From positions 1-24,884 of the forward strand of contig JAEYHP010000008.1 in NCBI GenBank assembly GCA_023409435.1: 24,884 bases of DNA. Reading direction: 5' to 3'. This stretch comes from Bacillota bacterium. Its GTDB lineage: Bacteria > Bacillota > Clostridia > Christensenellales > CAG-138. Numbering within the stretch: the stretch's first letter is position 1; each line of letters begins with the position of its first letter. The notes under the pieces are model-generated. The model saw nothing but the letters and a program-made list of their open reading frames with translations, was not told where the DNA came from and did no database searches. The position numbers and the translations under genes were made by a program. Below, piece by piece: positions 12,273 through 20,585 of this stretch.

Positions 12273-13994
12273 ATGGTCATAAAAGGGAACCCGGTATCCC
12301 CGGGGATTGCGATCGGCGAAGTGTATCTTTTTCAACCGTTTGTGCCGGATATCAACGAAAAAAGCATCCGGCAGGACGAAGTAGAAGCAAACATACAGAA
12401 GTATCACGATGCGAAAAAAGCCGCGGAAGCGGAGCTTGAGAACATCGTCTCCCATCTGCAGAAGGACGAACCGGATAAGGCGAACATATTCGTCGCGCAT
12501 CAGGCCATACTGACCGACATCACCATGGAAGAGGAAATCGTCGAAATGGTGACCGACGAGCTTCGTTCCGCCGATTACGCGATTGCGGAGATTTACGACC
12601 GTTACGTTGCGATATTCGAAAACCTGGAGGACGAACTCATCCGCGAGCGCGCGGTGGACTTAAGGGATGTACGCAACCGCCTGCTTCGCTGCTGGGCGGG
12701 CGTGGAGGAAAAGAATCTCGCCACGCTGGAGCACGACGCCATCGTGGTTGCGGAGGACCTTTTCCCTTCGGATACCGCCACCCTCAACCGCAAACGGGTG
12801 CTTGCCATACTCACGGAGGTGGGCGGCTCCACCTCGCATTCCGCCATTATTGCAAGAAGTTATGAAATTCCCGCGGTTCTCGGCATCCCCAACGTGCTCA
12901 CCTGCCTCAGGCAGGGAGGCGCCGTTATCGTGGACGCGCTGCAGGGCACTGTTATCGTGGATCCCACGCCCGCGGAGCTCAAGGAATATACGAAAAAGCT
13001 CGAAACCTACCGCGCCAAGGTGGCCGAGACCAAGAAGTTCCTGGACGCCCAGCCCCTTACTGCGGACGGCGTGCGCGTGGACGTCCAGCTCAACATCGGC
13101 TCAGCCGGAAAAGAGGAGCTCGACGGCAGCCGCTACACAGACGGCGTGGGCCTGTTCCGCACCGAATTTCTGTATATGGGCCGCGCGCAGCTTCCCTCCG
13201 AGGAGGAGCAGTATATCACCTACCGCAGGGTGCTCGAGACCTATGGGGACCGTCCCGTCATCCTCCGCACGCTTGATATCGGAGGGGACAAGCAGTTAAA
13301 AAGCATGCAGCTTCCTAAAGAAGACAACCCGTTCTTAGGCAACCGCGCGCTCAGGCTCTGCTTTACGCATCCGGCGCTGTTCTGTACCCAGCTTCGCGCA
13401 GCTCTTCGCGCTTCCGTTCACGGCAACCTCTGGATCATGCTGCCTATGGTGGCGAGTCTCGACGATATCCGCCGCGCCAAAGCCATGATCGAAGAAGCGA
13501 AAGCGGAACTCACCAAGGAAGGCATTCCGTTCTCTTCCAGCTACAAGCTGGGCATCATGGTGGAGATCCCTTCTATCGCGTTCATTGCCGACCTTGCGGC
13601 CCAGGAGGTGGATTTTGCGTCCATCGGCTCCAACGATCTCTGCCAGTACATGACGGCGGTGGACCGCATGAACCCCGCGCTGGTGGACTATTACCAGAGC
13701 TACCATCCGGCCATGTTCCGCCTAATCGGTTATGTGGTGGAGCAGTTCAAACGCTTCAACAAGCCCGTGGGCGTATGTGGCGAAATGGGCGGGGATCCGC
13801 TTGCCGCCGTCGTATTGGTGGGCCTTGGCATGCGCAAGCTAAGTATGGGGCTGGCTTCCGTAGCGCCGATTAAAAAGCTGCTGTCGGGGCTGACCATACA
13901 AAAGGCGGAAGAAATTGCGAATACGGTGAAAGTCCTGCCCACCGCAGACGAAGTGAAGGCATACCTGAAGGCCGAGCTTTCCGGGCTTTATTAA
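12273..13994 (+). CDS. ptsI: Phosphoenolpyruvate-protein phosphotransferase (PTS Enzyme I)
   Basis: 573 residues from ATG 12273, with GGAGG 12-13 bases upstream and GAGG closer. All parts of Enzyme I are present: the HPr-binding helical domain (about 20-145), the phosphohistidine loop GGSTSHSAIIARS with H189 at the canonical number, and the PEP-binding TIM barrel with GVGLFRTEFLYM, LRTLDIGGDKQL, IMLPMVASLDDI, IGSNDLCQYMTAVDR and VGVCGEMGGDP. The catalytic Cys is in GVCGE. It autophosphorylates from PEP and passes phosphate to HPr. It follows deoR by 61 bases, with a small GC hairpin in the gap, and precedes the HPr gene. Whether it is the only Enzyme I of the organism or a dedicated paralogue cannot be told here. 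Confidence 0.95.
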   Translation: MVIKGNPVSPGIAIGEVYLFQPFVPDINEKSIRQDEVEANIQKYHDAKKAAEAELENIVSHLQKDEPDKANIFVAHQAILTDITMEEEIVEMVTDELRSADYAIAEIYDRYVAIFENLEDELIRERAVDLRDVRNRLLRCWAGVEEKNLATLEHDAIVVAEDLFPSDTATLNRKRVLAILTEVGGSTSHSAIIARSYEIPAVLGIPNVLTCLRQGGAVIVDALQGTVIVDPTPAELKEYTKKLETYRAKVAETKKFLDAQPLTADGVRVDVQLNIGSAGKEELDGSRYTDGVGLFRTEFLYMGRAQLPSEEEQYITYRRVLETYGDRPVILRTLDIGGDKQLKSMQLPKEDNPFLGNRALRLCFTHPALFCTQLRAALRASVHGNLWIMLPMVASLDDIRRAKAMIEEAKAELTKEGIPFSSSYKLGIMVEIPSIAFIADLAAQEVDFASIGSNDLCQYMTAVDRMNPALVDYYQSYHPAMFRLIGYVVEQFKRFNKPVGVCGEMGGDPLAAVVLVGLGMRKLSMGLASVAPIKKLLSGLTIQKAEEIANTVKVLPTADEVKAYLKAELSGLY

Positions 13995-14053
13995 GTGTAG
14001 TGCGCGAAAGAAAAACGCGCAGCAATATTAGCAGCAACCTGAGGAGGAGAACC

Positions 14054-14326
14054 ATGTATACAAAATCCACCATCGTCAAAAATGCCACCGGGCTCCATGC
14101 CCGCCCCGCGTCCGATTTCGTGGCTGCGGCCAACAAATTCGCTTCCAAGATTACCATCCGTCGGACCGACGGCGAGGGCGCGGGCGTGAACGCGAAATCC
14201 ATCGTTCTGCTTCTCTCCCAGGGTTTCTGCCAGAACGAAGAAGTGGAGATTACCGCGAAAGGCGATGATGAAACGCAGGCGGTGGACGCGCTCATCGCGC
14301 TCATCGATTCCGGGTTTGGTGAATAG
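14054..14326 (+). CDS. ptsH: HPr phosphocarrier protein
   Basis: ATG 14054 lies 3 bases after GAGGAGGAGA; an earlier GTG at 14000 lacks a site and would add a non-homologous tail. 90 residues. The active loop NATGLHARPASDF gives the canonical phospho-His at H15. The regulatory serine region is NAKSIVLLLSQG, with S49 where Bacillus HPr has S46, because the preceding beta-turn is three residues longer (TDGEGAGVNAKS). S49 would be the target of HPr kinase in Firmicutes-type catabolite control. It receives phosphate from Enzyme I and passes it to IIA. Last gene of the deoR-ptsI-ptsH group. Confidence 0.95.
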   Translation: MYTKSTIVKNATGLHARPASDFVAAANKFASKITIRRTDGEGAGVNAKSIVLLLSQGFCQNEEVEITAKGDDETQAVDALIALIDSGFGE

Positions 14327-14327
14327 C

Positions 14328-14347
14328 GCGGCTTTGCCGCCGTTTTT
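14328..14347 (+). terminator. Terminator after ptsH
   Basis: GCGGC-TTT-GCCGC (14328-14340) followed by CGTTTTT. The short stem is GC-only and the T-run is adequate, a moderate intrinsic terminator. The following ~270 bases hold no gene. Confidence 0.6.
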
Positions 14348-14515
14348 CCCGGCTGTGAGCGCCGAATGAAGGTACTTATTGCTTCAGGAGTATCCCATTT
14401 CGTCTTACGGCCATTTTTTTCGCCAAGGGGATATATCAATTCACAGGTCCCCTGATATGCTGCGGCAGCGGCGTATTATTTTTCGTATTTTTTGCCTATT
14501 TATCTGTAAATCAAG

Positions 14516-14544
14516 TTGACTTTGGTTAAGATAAAGCATAGAAT
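14516..14544 (+). promoter_or_regulatory. Promoter of the dehydrogenase operon
   Basis: TTGACT (14516-14521), 17 bases, TAGAAT (14539-14544), in an AT-rich stretch about 75 bases before the E1 alpha start. Confidence 0.65.
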
Positions 14545-14574
14545 AATAGATGCCAGGATACATTTGATAATATG

Positions 14575-14590
14575 GTTTACGTTTGTAAAC
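14575..14590. promoter_or_regulatory. Inverted repeat in the E1 alpha leader, possible operator
   Basis: GTTTAC-GTTT-GTAAAC, a 6-bp arm palindrome with a 4-base centre, lies about 30 bases after the -10. It could be a binding site for the SorC-type regulator at the end of this operon; that link is inferred from position only. Confidence 0.4.
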
Positions 14591-14618
14591 TTTAAGGATT
14601 TGAAAGGAAGTGGTTGTT

Positions 14619-15629
14619 TTGACGAATTCCAAGCTTGATACGTTTACCTGTGCAAGCCCGGAAGAGTGTTACAAGGACGATAAAGACCTCCTCCGACGCC
14701 TGATGGAAGGTATGATGGTCGTCAGAAAGTTTGAGGAAAAGGTGTTCGAGCTTTTTGGCAAGGGCATGGTCCACGGAACGACGCACCTTGGCATCGGGGA
14801 AGAAGCCACTGGCATCGGCACCGGCTATGCGCTGCATGCGGACGATTATATGCTCGCCACCCACCGCGGGCACGGCGAAGCCATAGGCAAAGGCTGCGAC
14901 GTCAACCATATGATGGCGGAAATACTTGCCAAAGAAACCGGGCTCAACCGCGGGCGCGGCGGTTCCATGCATATCTGCGATTTTGATAAGGGCGTGTTGG
15001 GCGCAAACGGCATCTTAGGCGCGAACGGCCCCATTGGCTGCGGCGCGGCGCTCACCGCAAAGAAGAAAGGGCTGGACCGCGTCTGCGTGGTCTACTTTGG
15101 CGACGGCGCATCCAACGAAGGCGCCATTCACGAGGCAATGAACCTTGCCACCGTGTGGAGCCTGCCCGTCATGTTCATCATGATCAATAATACCTACGGC
15201 ATGTCCACGCCGCTTGATAAAGTTACCAAGGAAACAAACCTCTCTAAGCGCGCCGCGGGTTACGGCATGCAGGCCGTGGACTGCGACGGCAACAACGTGC
15301 TTGAGGTATACGATACCATCAAAAAGGCCAGGGAGTATGTCGTCAAAAACGGCCCCATGCTGATTGTGGAGCACTCCTACCGCACTTCCGGCCACTCCAA
15401 GAGCGACGGCAACCTTTACCGCACCAAGGATGAAATCGGCTGGTGGAAGGAGCGCAACCCCATCCTCCGCCTTGAAAACTATTTGATCGAGAACGACATT
15501 TTCACCAAAGAGCAGATCGACGAAATGGACAAGAAGACCTCCGATCAGATCGAGGCTGCCGTGCAGTTTGCAATGAACAGCCCCTCGCCGGACCCGGAGA
15601 ATGTTCTGGACGGCGTGTACGCGGAGTAA
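14619..15629 (+). CDS. Pyruvate/acetoin-type dehydrogenase E1 component, alpha subunit
   Basis: TTG 14619 is preferred: AAAGGAAG (14603-14610) is 8 bases away, while GTG 14610 overlaps it. About 336 residues. This is the thiamine-diphosphate-binding subunit: GDGASNEGAIHEAMNLATVW to MINNTYGMSTP is the GDG...NN cofactor motif, and HRGHGEAIGKG, NRGRGGSMHICDF and EHSYRTSGHSKSD are typical of E1 alpha from branched 2-oxo acid, pyruvate and acetoin dehydrogenases. With E1 beta it decarboxylates the substrate and reductively acylates the lipoyl group of E2. Anaerobes often use such complexes for acetoin rather than pyruvate, but the sequence alone does not settle the substrate. Confidence 0.92.
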   Translation: MTNSKLDTFTCASPEECYKDDKDLLRRLMEGMMVVRKFEEKVFELFGKGMVHGTTHLGIGEEATGIGTGYALHADDYMLATHRGHGEAIGKGCDVNHMMAEILAKETGLNRGRGGSMHICDFDKGVLGANGILGANGPIGCGAALTAKKKGLDRVCVVYFGDGASNEGAIHEAMNLATVWSLPVMFIMINNTYGMSTPLDKVTKETNLSKRAAGYGMQAVDCDGNNVLEVYDTIKKAREYVVKNGPMLIVEHSYRTSGHSKSDGNLYRTKDEIGWWKERNPILRLENYLIENDIFTKEQIDEMDKKTSDQIEAAVQFAMNSPSPDPENVLDGVYAE

Positions 15630-15643
15630 AGGGGAGGAGGAAA

Positions 15644-16627
15644 ATGGCTATGAAAGAAATTACCTACGCGGTCGCCCTGAACGAGGCGATGAGCGAAGAA
15701 ATGCGCCGGGACGAGAACGTGTTCTTCATGGGTGAGGATATCGGCGTATATGCGGGCGCCTTTGGCGTATCCAAGGGCATGGTGCAGGAGTTCGGACCCG
15801 AGCGGGTGATGGACACCCCCATTTCCGAAACCGCTTACATCGGCGCGGGCGTGGGCGCGGCCATTACCGGCATGCGCCCCATCGTGGAGCTGATGTTTTC
15901 GGACTTTATGGCGGTCTGCTATGACCAGATCATCAACCAGGCCGCAAAAATGCGCTACATGTTTGGCGCAAAGGTTAAAATGCCGCTCGTCATCCGCGCG
16001 GCGCACGGCGGCGGCACGGGCGCCGCGGCACAGCACAGCCAGTCGCTGGAGCAGATGTACTGCCATGTGCCGGGGTTAAAGGTTATCGTGCCCTCCACCC
16101 CGTACGACGCGAAGGGACTGTTGAAGTCCGCCATCCGCGACGATAACTGCTGTATCTTCTTAGAGCCCAAGCTTCTGTACCGCACCAAGGGCATGGTGCC
16201 CGAGGAAGAATACACCATCCCCCTGGGCGTTGCGGACGTCAAGCGCGAAGGGAAGGATCTTTCCATTATCACATACGGCCGCCATGTATTGATGGCGCTC
16301 GACGTGGCGGAAAAGATCAAGGCGGAAACCGGCAAGGAAATCGAGGTGCTGGACCTCCGCACCCTCTCCCCGCTCGATACCAATGCCATAATCGCCACCG
16401 CAAAGAAAACAAAGAAGGTCGTTGTCGTGCATGAGGCCACCCAGTTCGGCGGCTTTGGCGGCGAAATCGTCAGCACAATCGCGGACAGCGACGCGTTCTA
16501 TTACCTGGACGCCCCCATCAAGCGGGTGGGCGGCATGTTCTGCCCCGTTCCCTTTAACCCGGAATTGGAAAAACGCGTGCTTCCCGGTCCGGACAGGATC
16601 GAGGCGGCCGTTCGCGAAATTCTATAA
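15644..16627 (+). CDS. Pyruvate/acetoin-type dehydrogenase E1 component, beta subunit
   Basis: 327 residues. ATG 15644 is 3 bases after AGGAGG (15635-15640); ATG 15650 is 9 bases after it and equally possible. Family marks: NEAMSEEMRRDENVFFMGED, DTPISETAYIGAGVGAAITG with the Glu that activates thiamine diphosphate, VIRAAHGGGTGAAAQHSQSL, and the C-terminal transketolase-like domain VLDLRTLSPLDTNAIIATAK, VVVHEATQFGGFGGEI. It pairs with E1 alpha as a heterotetramer. The gap to E1 alpha is only 14 bases. Confidence 0.93.
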   Translation: MAMKEITYAVALNEAMSEEMRRDENVFFMGEDIGVYAGAFGVSKGMVQEFGPERVMDTPISETAYIGAGVGAAITGMRPIVELMFSDFMAVCYDQIINQAAKMRYMFGAKVKMPLVIRAAHGGGTGAAAQHSQSLEQMYCHVPGLKVIVPSTPYDAKGLLKSAIRDDNCCIFLEPKLLYRTKGMVPEEEYTIPLGVADVKREGKDLSIITYGRHVLMALDVAEKIKAETGKEIEVLDLRTLSPLDTNAIIATAKKTKKVVVVHEATQFGGFGGEIVSTIADSDAFYYLDAPIKRVGGMFCPVPFNPELEKRVLPGPDRIEAAVREIL

Positions 16628-16648
16628 AGGCGAAGGAGGAGTAAAGGT

Positions 16649-17917
16649 ATGGCGTTTGAAGTCATCATGCCCAAAAACGGCATGGACATGAAAGAGGGCG
16701 TGCTGGTCAACTGGCTCAAAAACGTGGGCGACCGTGTGGAAAAAGACGAACCGCTCATCGAGATTGAGACGGATAAAATCACAATGGAAGAACCCTCCGC
16801 CTACTCTGGCGTGCTTCTTGCGCAGCTGGTCCCCGCGGGCACCACGGTGCCAGTGCTTGAGACCATCGGCTATATCGGTGAACCCGGCGAAAAAATCCCG
16901 GAAGCCGCTTCCGCTCCTTCCGCCGCTCCGGCAGCGAAAACCGAGACCTCCGCGCAGGCGGCGGCAGTTGCGCCCAAGCTTTCCGGCGAAGGCATTGCTG
17001 CGACGCCGTACGCAAAGAAGCTCGCGTCCGACAACGGCATAGCGCTTTCCGAGGTTCCGCCTTCGGGCAAACACGGGGAAGTCGTGGGCGCGGATGTGGA
17101 GAAGGTAGCCGCTACCCCGCTCGCCAAGCGCATCGCAGCCGACAAGGGCATTCACCTCGCCGCCGTCTCCGGCACCGGCATAGGCGGAAAAATCACCAAG
17201 GAAGACGTGCTGCGCGTAGGCATTACGGAAGCCATCGGCGACGATACCGTACTCCGCATGACCGGCATGCGCAAGGCTGTGGCCCGCAATATGGCGGAAG
17301 CCTCGCTTGTTCCCACCGTAACCGAAAGCGCGGAAGCCGACGTCACCAAGCTGCTGGAGCTGCGCGCTTCCCTGAACGAAACCCGCGAAGAAAAACTCAG
17401 CATCAACGACCTCGTATTAAAGGCCGTCGCGAAGGCGCTCTCAAAGAATAAGAGCCTCCTGGTCAGCATGGGCGAGGGAGATACCATCGTCCAGCATCAC
17501 CACGTGAACCTGGGCATGGCGGTTGCGCTCGACGAAGGGCTGATCGTCCCCGTTATCGTGGATGCGGATCAGTTGGGCCTTGAGGCGTTGGCACAAAAAG
17601 CGAAGGATCTCGCAGCCCGCGCGCGCAGCGGCAAGCTGCAGCAGAGCGAGTATACGGGCTCCACGTTTAGCGTGTCCAATGTCGGCATGTACGGCATCAC
17701 GTCGTTCACACCCATCATCAACCTGCCAAACGCGGCGATCTTAGGCGTGTGCGGCATAAAGGACGAGCTGGTGCTTAAGAACGGTCAAGTCGCGGTCGCC
17801 AAAAAAATGGGGCTTTCCCTTACGTTCGATCACCGGCTGGTGGACGGCGTGCCGCCCGCGCAGTTCCTGGTGACGCTGCGCAAGCTGTTGGAAAACCCGG
17901 TCGAAGTTATTTTATAA
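16649..17917 (+). CDS. Dihydrolipoyl acyltransferase (E2) with tandem subunit-binding domains
   Basis: 422 residues from ATG 16649, with AAGGAGGAG upstream. Domain order: lipoyl domain (1-80) with the lipoylated Lys K43 in IETDKITME; an Ala/Pro-rich linker (about 86-110); two adjacent peripheral subunit-binding domains, ATPYAKKLASDNGIALSEVP (about 114-150) and ATPLAKRIAADKGIHLAAVS followed by GTGIGGKITKEDV (about 153-187); and the catalytic CoA acyltransferase domain ending in TFDHRLVDGVPPAQF, with catalytic H395 and D399. Most E2 proteins carry one subunit-binding domain, which docks E1 or E3; the first copy here is the more divergent. E2 is the core of the complex. Confidence 0.93.
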   Translation: MAFEVIMPKNGMDMKEGVLVNWLKNVGDRVEKDEPLIEIETDKITMEEPSAYSGVLLAQLVPAGTTVPVLETIGYIGEPGEKIPEAASAPSAAPAAKTETSAQAAAVAPKLSGEGIAATPYAKKLASDNGIALSEVPPSGKHGEVVGADVEKVAATPLAKRIAADKGIHLAAVSGTGIGGKITKEDVLRVGITEAIGDDTVLRMTGMRKAVARNMAEASLVPTVTESAEADVTKLLELRASLNETREEKLSINDLVLKAVAKALSKNKSLLVSMGEGDTIVQHHHVNLGMAVALDEGLIVPVIVDADQLGLEALAQKAKDLAARARSGKLQQSEYTGSTFSVSNVGMYGITSFTPIINLPNAAILGVCGIKDELVLKNGQVAVAKKMGLSLTFDHRLVDGVPPAQFLVTLRKLLENPVEVIL

Positions 17918-17924
17918 CATGAAT

Positions 17925-17959
17925 GGGCAGGGGTGAAGCAAGGTCCCCCTGCCCTTTTT
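17925..17959 (+). terminator. Terminator-like attenuator inside the operon, between E2 and E3
   Basis: GGGCAGGGG (17925-17933) pairs with CCCCTGCCC (17946-17954), followed by five T. It starts 8 bases after the E2 stop and ends 23 bases before the E3 start. As E3 has no clear promoter of its own here, it would reduce rather than abolish E3 transcription. Confidence 0.65.
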
Positions 17960-17982
17960 GCATAGGCAAAGAAAGGATCGTT

Positions 17983-19371
17983 ATGGCAAACGCAAGTTAT
18001 GATGTGGCGGTAATCGGCGGAGGCCCTGCGGGCTATGTCGCGGCGATTAAGGCCGCGCAGCTCGGCGCAAAAGTCGTGATATTTGAAAAGGATACGATGG
18101 GCGGCACCTGCCTCAACCGCGGCTGCATCCCGACCAAGACCTATATCAAGACCGCCGAAAGCATCCAAACGATACGGCATGCGGGGGCGCGCGGCGTCAT
18201 GGTGGACGCAAACTCCCTTTCAGTGGATATGCCCGCCGTGGTGAAATACAAGGACGGCGTGGTGAAAAAGCTGACCGATGGCGTCGCAGGGTTGATCCGC
18301 AGCAACAAAATCGACTCCGTCAAAGGCGAAGCCGTCATGGAGGATGAAACGCACATTTCAGCCGGTGGTCAGTTGTATGAAGCGAAAAGCACCATACTCT
18401 GCGGCGGCTCGGTGGCGGGCGTCATCCCAATCCCCGGCGTAGAGCAGAAGAACGTCATCACCTCGGACGATATTTTAAAGCTCACCGAAGTGCCCAAGCG
18501 CCTCGCCATCATCGGCGGCGGCATCATCGGCTGTGAGATCGCGGTGGCGTTTGCGGCGTTTGGAAGCAAGGTCACGATCGTGGAGGCGCTTGATAAAGTT
18601 GCCGCCACATTGGACGGAGACCTTTCCGTAGCCGTGGCAAAATCCTTAAAGGCCTCGGGGGTCACAGTCATCACCGGCGCCAAGGTGGAGAAAATCGGTC
18701 AGAACGGCGAACTGCCCGTGCTTATGGTCAGCGGCAAGGAGCCGATCGAGGCGGACAAGGTGCTGCTTTCCATCGGCCGCTTTGCCGATCTAAGCTGCCT
18801 TGGCAAGCTGAAGGATAAAATCAAGATGGAGCGCAACAAGGTCATTACGGACGACTATATGCGCACCAACATCCCGAATATCTACGCCGCGGGCGATCTC
18901 GTATATGGCCGCGTCATGCTCGCGCACGCCGCGTTCAAAATGGGAGAGGTTGCAGCTTCGAACGCTTTAGGGCATAATGAGAAGATAAACCTCAACTATG
19001 TACCCGGCTGCCTGTATACATTACCAGAGGCCGCTTCGGTGGGCCTTACGGAGGAGCAGGCGAAGGAGAAGTACGACGTTGCGGTGGGCAAATTCTATTT
19101 TGCCGCCAACGGCAGGGCGATCGCCTCGGGCGAAACGGAAGGCTTCGTCAAGGTGCTCTTGGATAAGCAGTACGGCGAAATCCTGGGCGTGCATATCGTG
19201 GGGGGCTTGGCGACCGAAATGATCACGGAGGCCGCGGCGCTCATGGCAATGGAAATCACCGCCGAAGAGGTGGCGAACATCATCCATCCGCACCCCACGT
19301 TCTCGGAAGCGTTCTTCGAGGCGGTGACGGACGCCTTGGGCAGGTGCATCCACCTTCCCGCCAAAAGGTAA
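17983..19371 (+). CDS. lpdA: Dihydrolipoyl dehydrogenase (E3)
   Basis: ATG 17983 follows AAAGAAAGGA; a longer frame from 17923 runs through the terminator hairpin and lacks homology. 462 residues. FAD-binding VAVIGGGPAGYVAAIKAAQL, redox-active disulfide C43/C48 in GGTCLNRGCIPTK, NAD-binding LAIIGGGIIGCEIAVAFAAF, second FAD motif NIYAAGDLVY, and the C-terminal HPHPTFSEAF with the catalytic H437-E442 pair. It reoxidises the dihydrolipoyl group of E2 and makes NADH. No N-terminal lipoyl domain is present, unlike some acetoin-cluster E3 proteins. Confidence 0.95.
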   Translation: MANASYDVAVIGGGPAGYVAAIKAAQLGAKVVIFEKDTMGGTCLNRGCIPTKTYIKTAESIQTIRHAGARGVMVDANSLSVDMPAVVKYKDGVVKKLTDGVAGLIRSNKIDSVKGEAVMEDETHISAGGQLYEAKSTILCGGSVAGVIPIPGVEQKNVITSDDILKLTEVPKRLAIIGGGIIGCEIAVAFAAFGSKVTIVEALDKVAATLDGDLSVAVAKSLKASGVTVITGAKVEKIGQNGELPVLMVSGKEPIEADKVLLSIGRFADLSCLGKLKDKIKMERNKVITDDYMRTNIPNIYAAGDLVYGRVMLAHAAFKMGEVAASNALGHNEKINLNYVPGCLYTLPEAASVGLTEEQAKEKYDVAVGKFYFAANGRAIASGETEGFVKVLLDKQYGEILGVHIVGGLATEMITEAAALMAMEITAEEVANIIHPHPTFSEAFFEAVTDALGRCIHLPAKR

Positions 19372-19405
19372 AACAATCATGCGAAGGAGCAGGAGGTGAG
19401 GTTCC

Positions 19406-20359
19406 ATGTCGATCAGCTCGGATCAACGGTATGCGCTTAAGCTGAAGGCTGCCTATTACCTCTACGAAAAGGACTATACGCAGGTCCAGGTGGCCGAAAT
19501 GCTGGGGATTTCCCGCGTGACGCTGGGCAGGCTCATACAGGAGGCCAAGGACGAGGGCATCATCCGCATCGAAATTGTGGATGTGCGCAACACCTCTTCC
19601 AATACGTCGCTCGAATCCGAGGTCAAGGAGCAATATAAGCTCCTGGACGTCAGGGTGGTGGACTGCCCGGACGACGACCCCAAGGAGCTCATGAAACGTC
19701 TGGGGCGCGCAGGCGCGCGCCTGTTTGAGCAGTACGTGCGCAACAACATGAAGATCGGCTGCGCATGGGGGCGGACGCTTGAATACCTGGTGGACAGCCT
19801 TGCGGAAAACAAGCATGTCATCAACCTGGAAATCGTAACGCTACTGGGCGGCGCCGGCATCTCCTTTTCCGAAATGCAGCCCAACATCATGGCGCAAAAG
19901 CTGCTGGATAAATACAGCGGGCGCGGCTATGTCATAAACGCCCCCTGTTTCTGCCGCACGGTGGAGCTAAAGACCGCTCTGATGGGCGAGCCGCACATCC
20001 AGGACGTATTGAACCGCGCGGCCTTGACGGACGTCTGCCTCATCGGCATCGGCGGCATGCCGGAAGTCGGCGGCAACGGCCTGTATGAAACGGAAGCCGT
20101 AAACGAGCTAATTGAAAACGGCGCGGTGGGGGATGTGTGCGCCAATTACTTCAACCGGGACGGCGAAATCTGCAACACGAATATCGCCCGCCGTACCATC
20201 ACCATAGACCCGAATATCCTAAAGGACATCAAACGGGTTATCGCTGTGGCCGGGGGCGAAAACAAGGGTGACTCGGTATTGGGCGCTTTGCGCGGCGGGT
20301 ACGTGAATACGCTGGTCACGGACGTGAAAACGGCGAAATACATCCTGAGAAATTCGTAA
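19406..20359 (+). CDS. SorC/DeoR-type sugar-binding transcriptional regulator
   Basis: 317 residues from ATG 19406, with AGGAGG 9 bases upstream. N-terminal helix-turn-helix (YYLYEKDYTQVQVAEMLGIS, RVTLGRLIQEAKDEGIIRI), then the SorC-type sugar-binding domain: CAWGRTLEYLVDSL, LEIVTLLGGAG, LTDVCLIGIGGM, GAVGDVCANYFNRDGEIC and RVIAVAGGENKGDSVLGALR. Such regulators bind phosphorylated sugars or related small ligands. It lies 34 bases after E3 in the same direction, so it probably regulates the dehydrogenase operon, and a terminator follows it. Its ligand here is unknown; a central-metabolism phosphosugar or C3 intermediate would be a reasonable guess. Confidence 0.9.
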   Translation: MSISSDQRYALKLKAAYYLYEKDYTQVQVAEMLGISRVTLGRLIQEAKDEGIIRIEIVDVRNTSSNTSLESEVKEQYKLLDVRVVDCPDDDPKELMKRLGRAGARLFEQYVRNNMKIGCAWGRTLEYLVDSLAENKHVINLEIVTLLGGAGISFSEMQPNIMAQKLLDKYSGRGYVINAPCFCRTVELKTALMGEPHIQDVLNRAALTDVCLIGIGGMPEVGGNGLYETEAVNELIENGAVGDVCANYFNRDGEICNTNIARRTITIDPNILKDIKRVIAVAGGENKGDSVLGALRGGYVNTLVTDVKTAKYILRNS

Positions 20360-20377
20360 CTTACGGCATCAGTTTCG

Positions 20378-20407
20378 GGTCCAGGGCAAGCGCCCGGGGC
20401 CTTTTTT
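20378..20407 (+). terminator. Terminator of the dehydrogenase-sorC operon
   Basis: GGTCCAGGGC (20378-20387) pairs with GCCCGGGGCC (20392-20401), one mismatch and one G-U, loop AAGC, followed by six T (20402-20407). Confidence 0.8.
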
Positions 20408-20585
20408 CATATCCTCTGGGATAGACGGAGGGAACGAGCGGTGCCAGTGGCGGGGACATATCGTTTGACAAAAAAGTAAATTTTATTACATCTTGTAATT
20501 GTGCTGGTATATATTAGGGCATATAATTAGCATACAAAGTTTTAGGCGCTGGTTAGGCGAAAATAATAATGGATAAGGAGCAAAG
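20408..20585 (+). promoter_or_regulatory. AT-rich leader of the insert, promoter not resolved
   Basis: Base composition changes sharply near 20460. TTGACA (20465-20470) has no good -10 at 16-18 bases; TATAAT-like words occur at 20522-20527 with a poor -35. An inverted repeat ATTACA-TCT-TGTAAT (20485-20499) may be an operator. Confidence 0.35.

Noticed and set aside
13870..14439. A 189-codon minus-strand frame across ptsH
   Set aside because: It overlaps ptsI end and all of ptsH, which have canonical active-site motifs.
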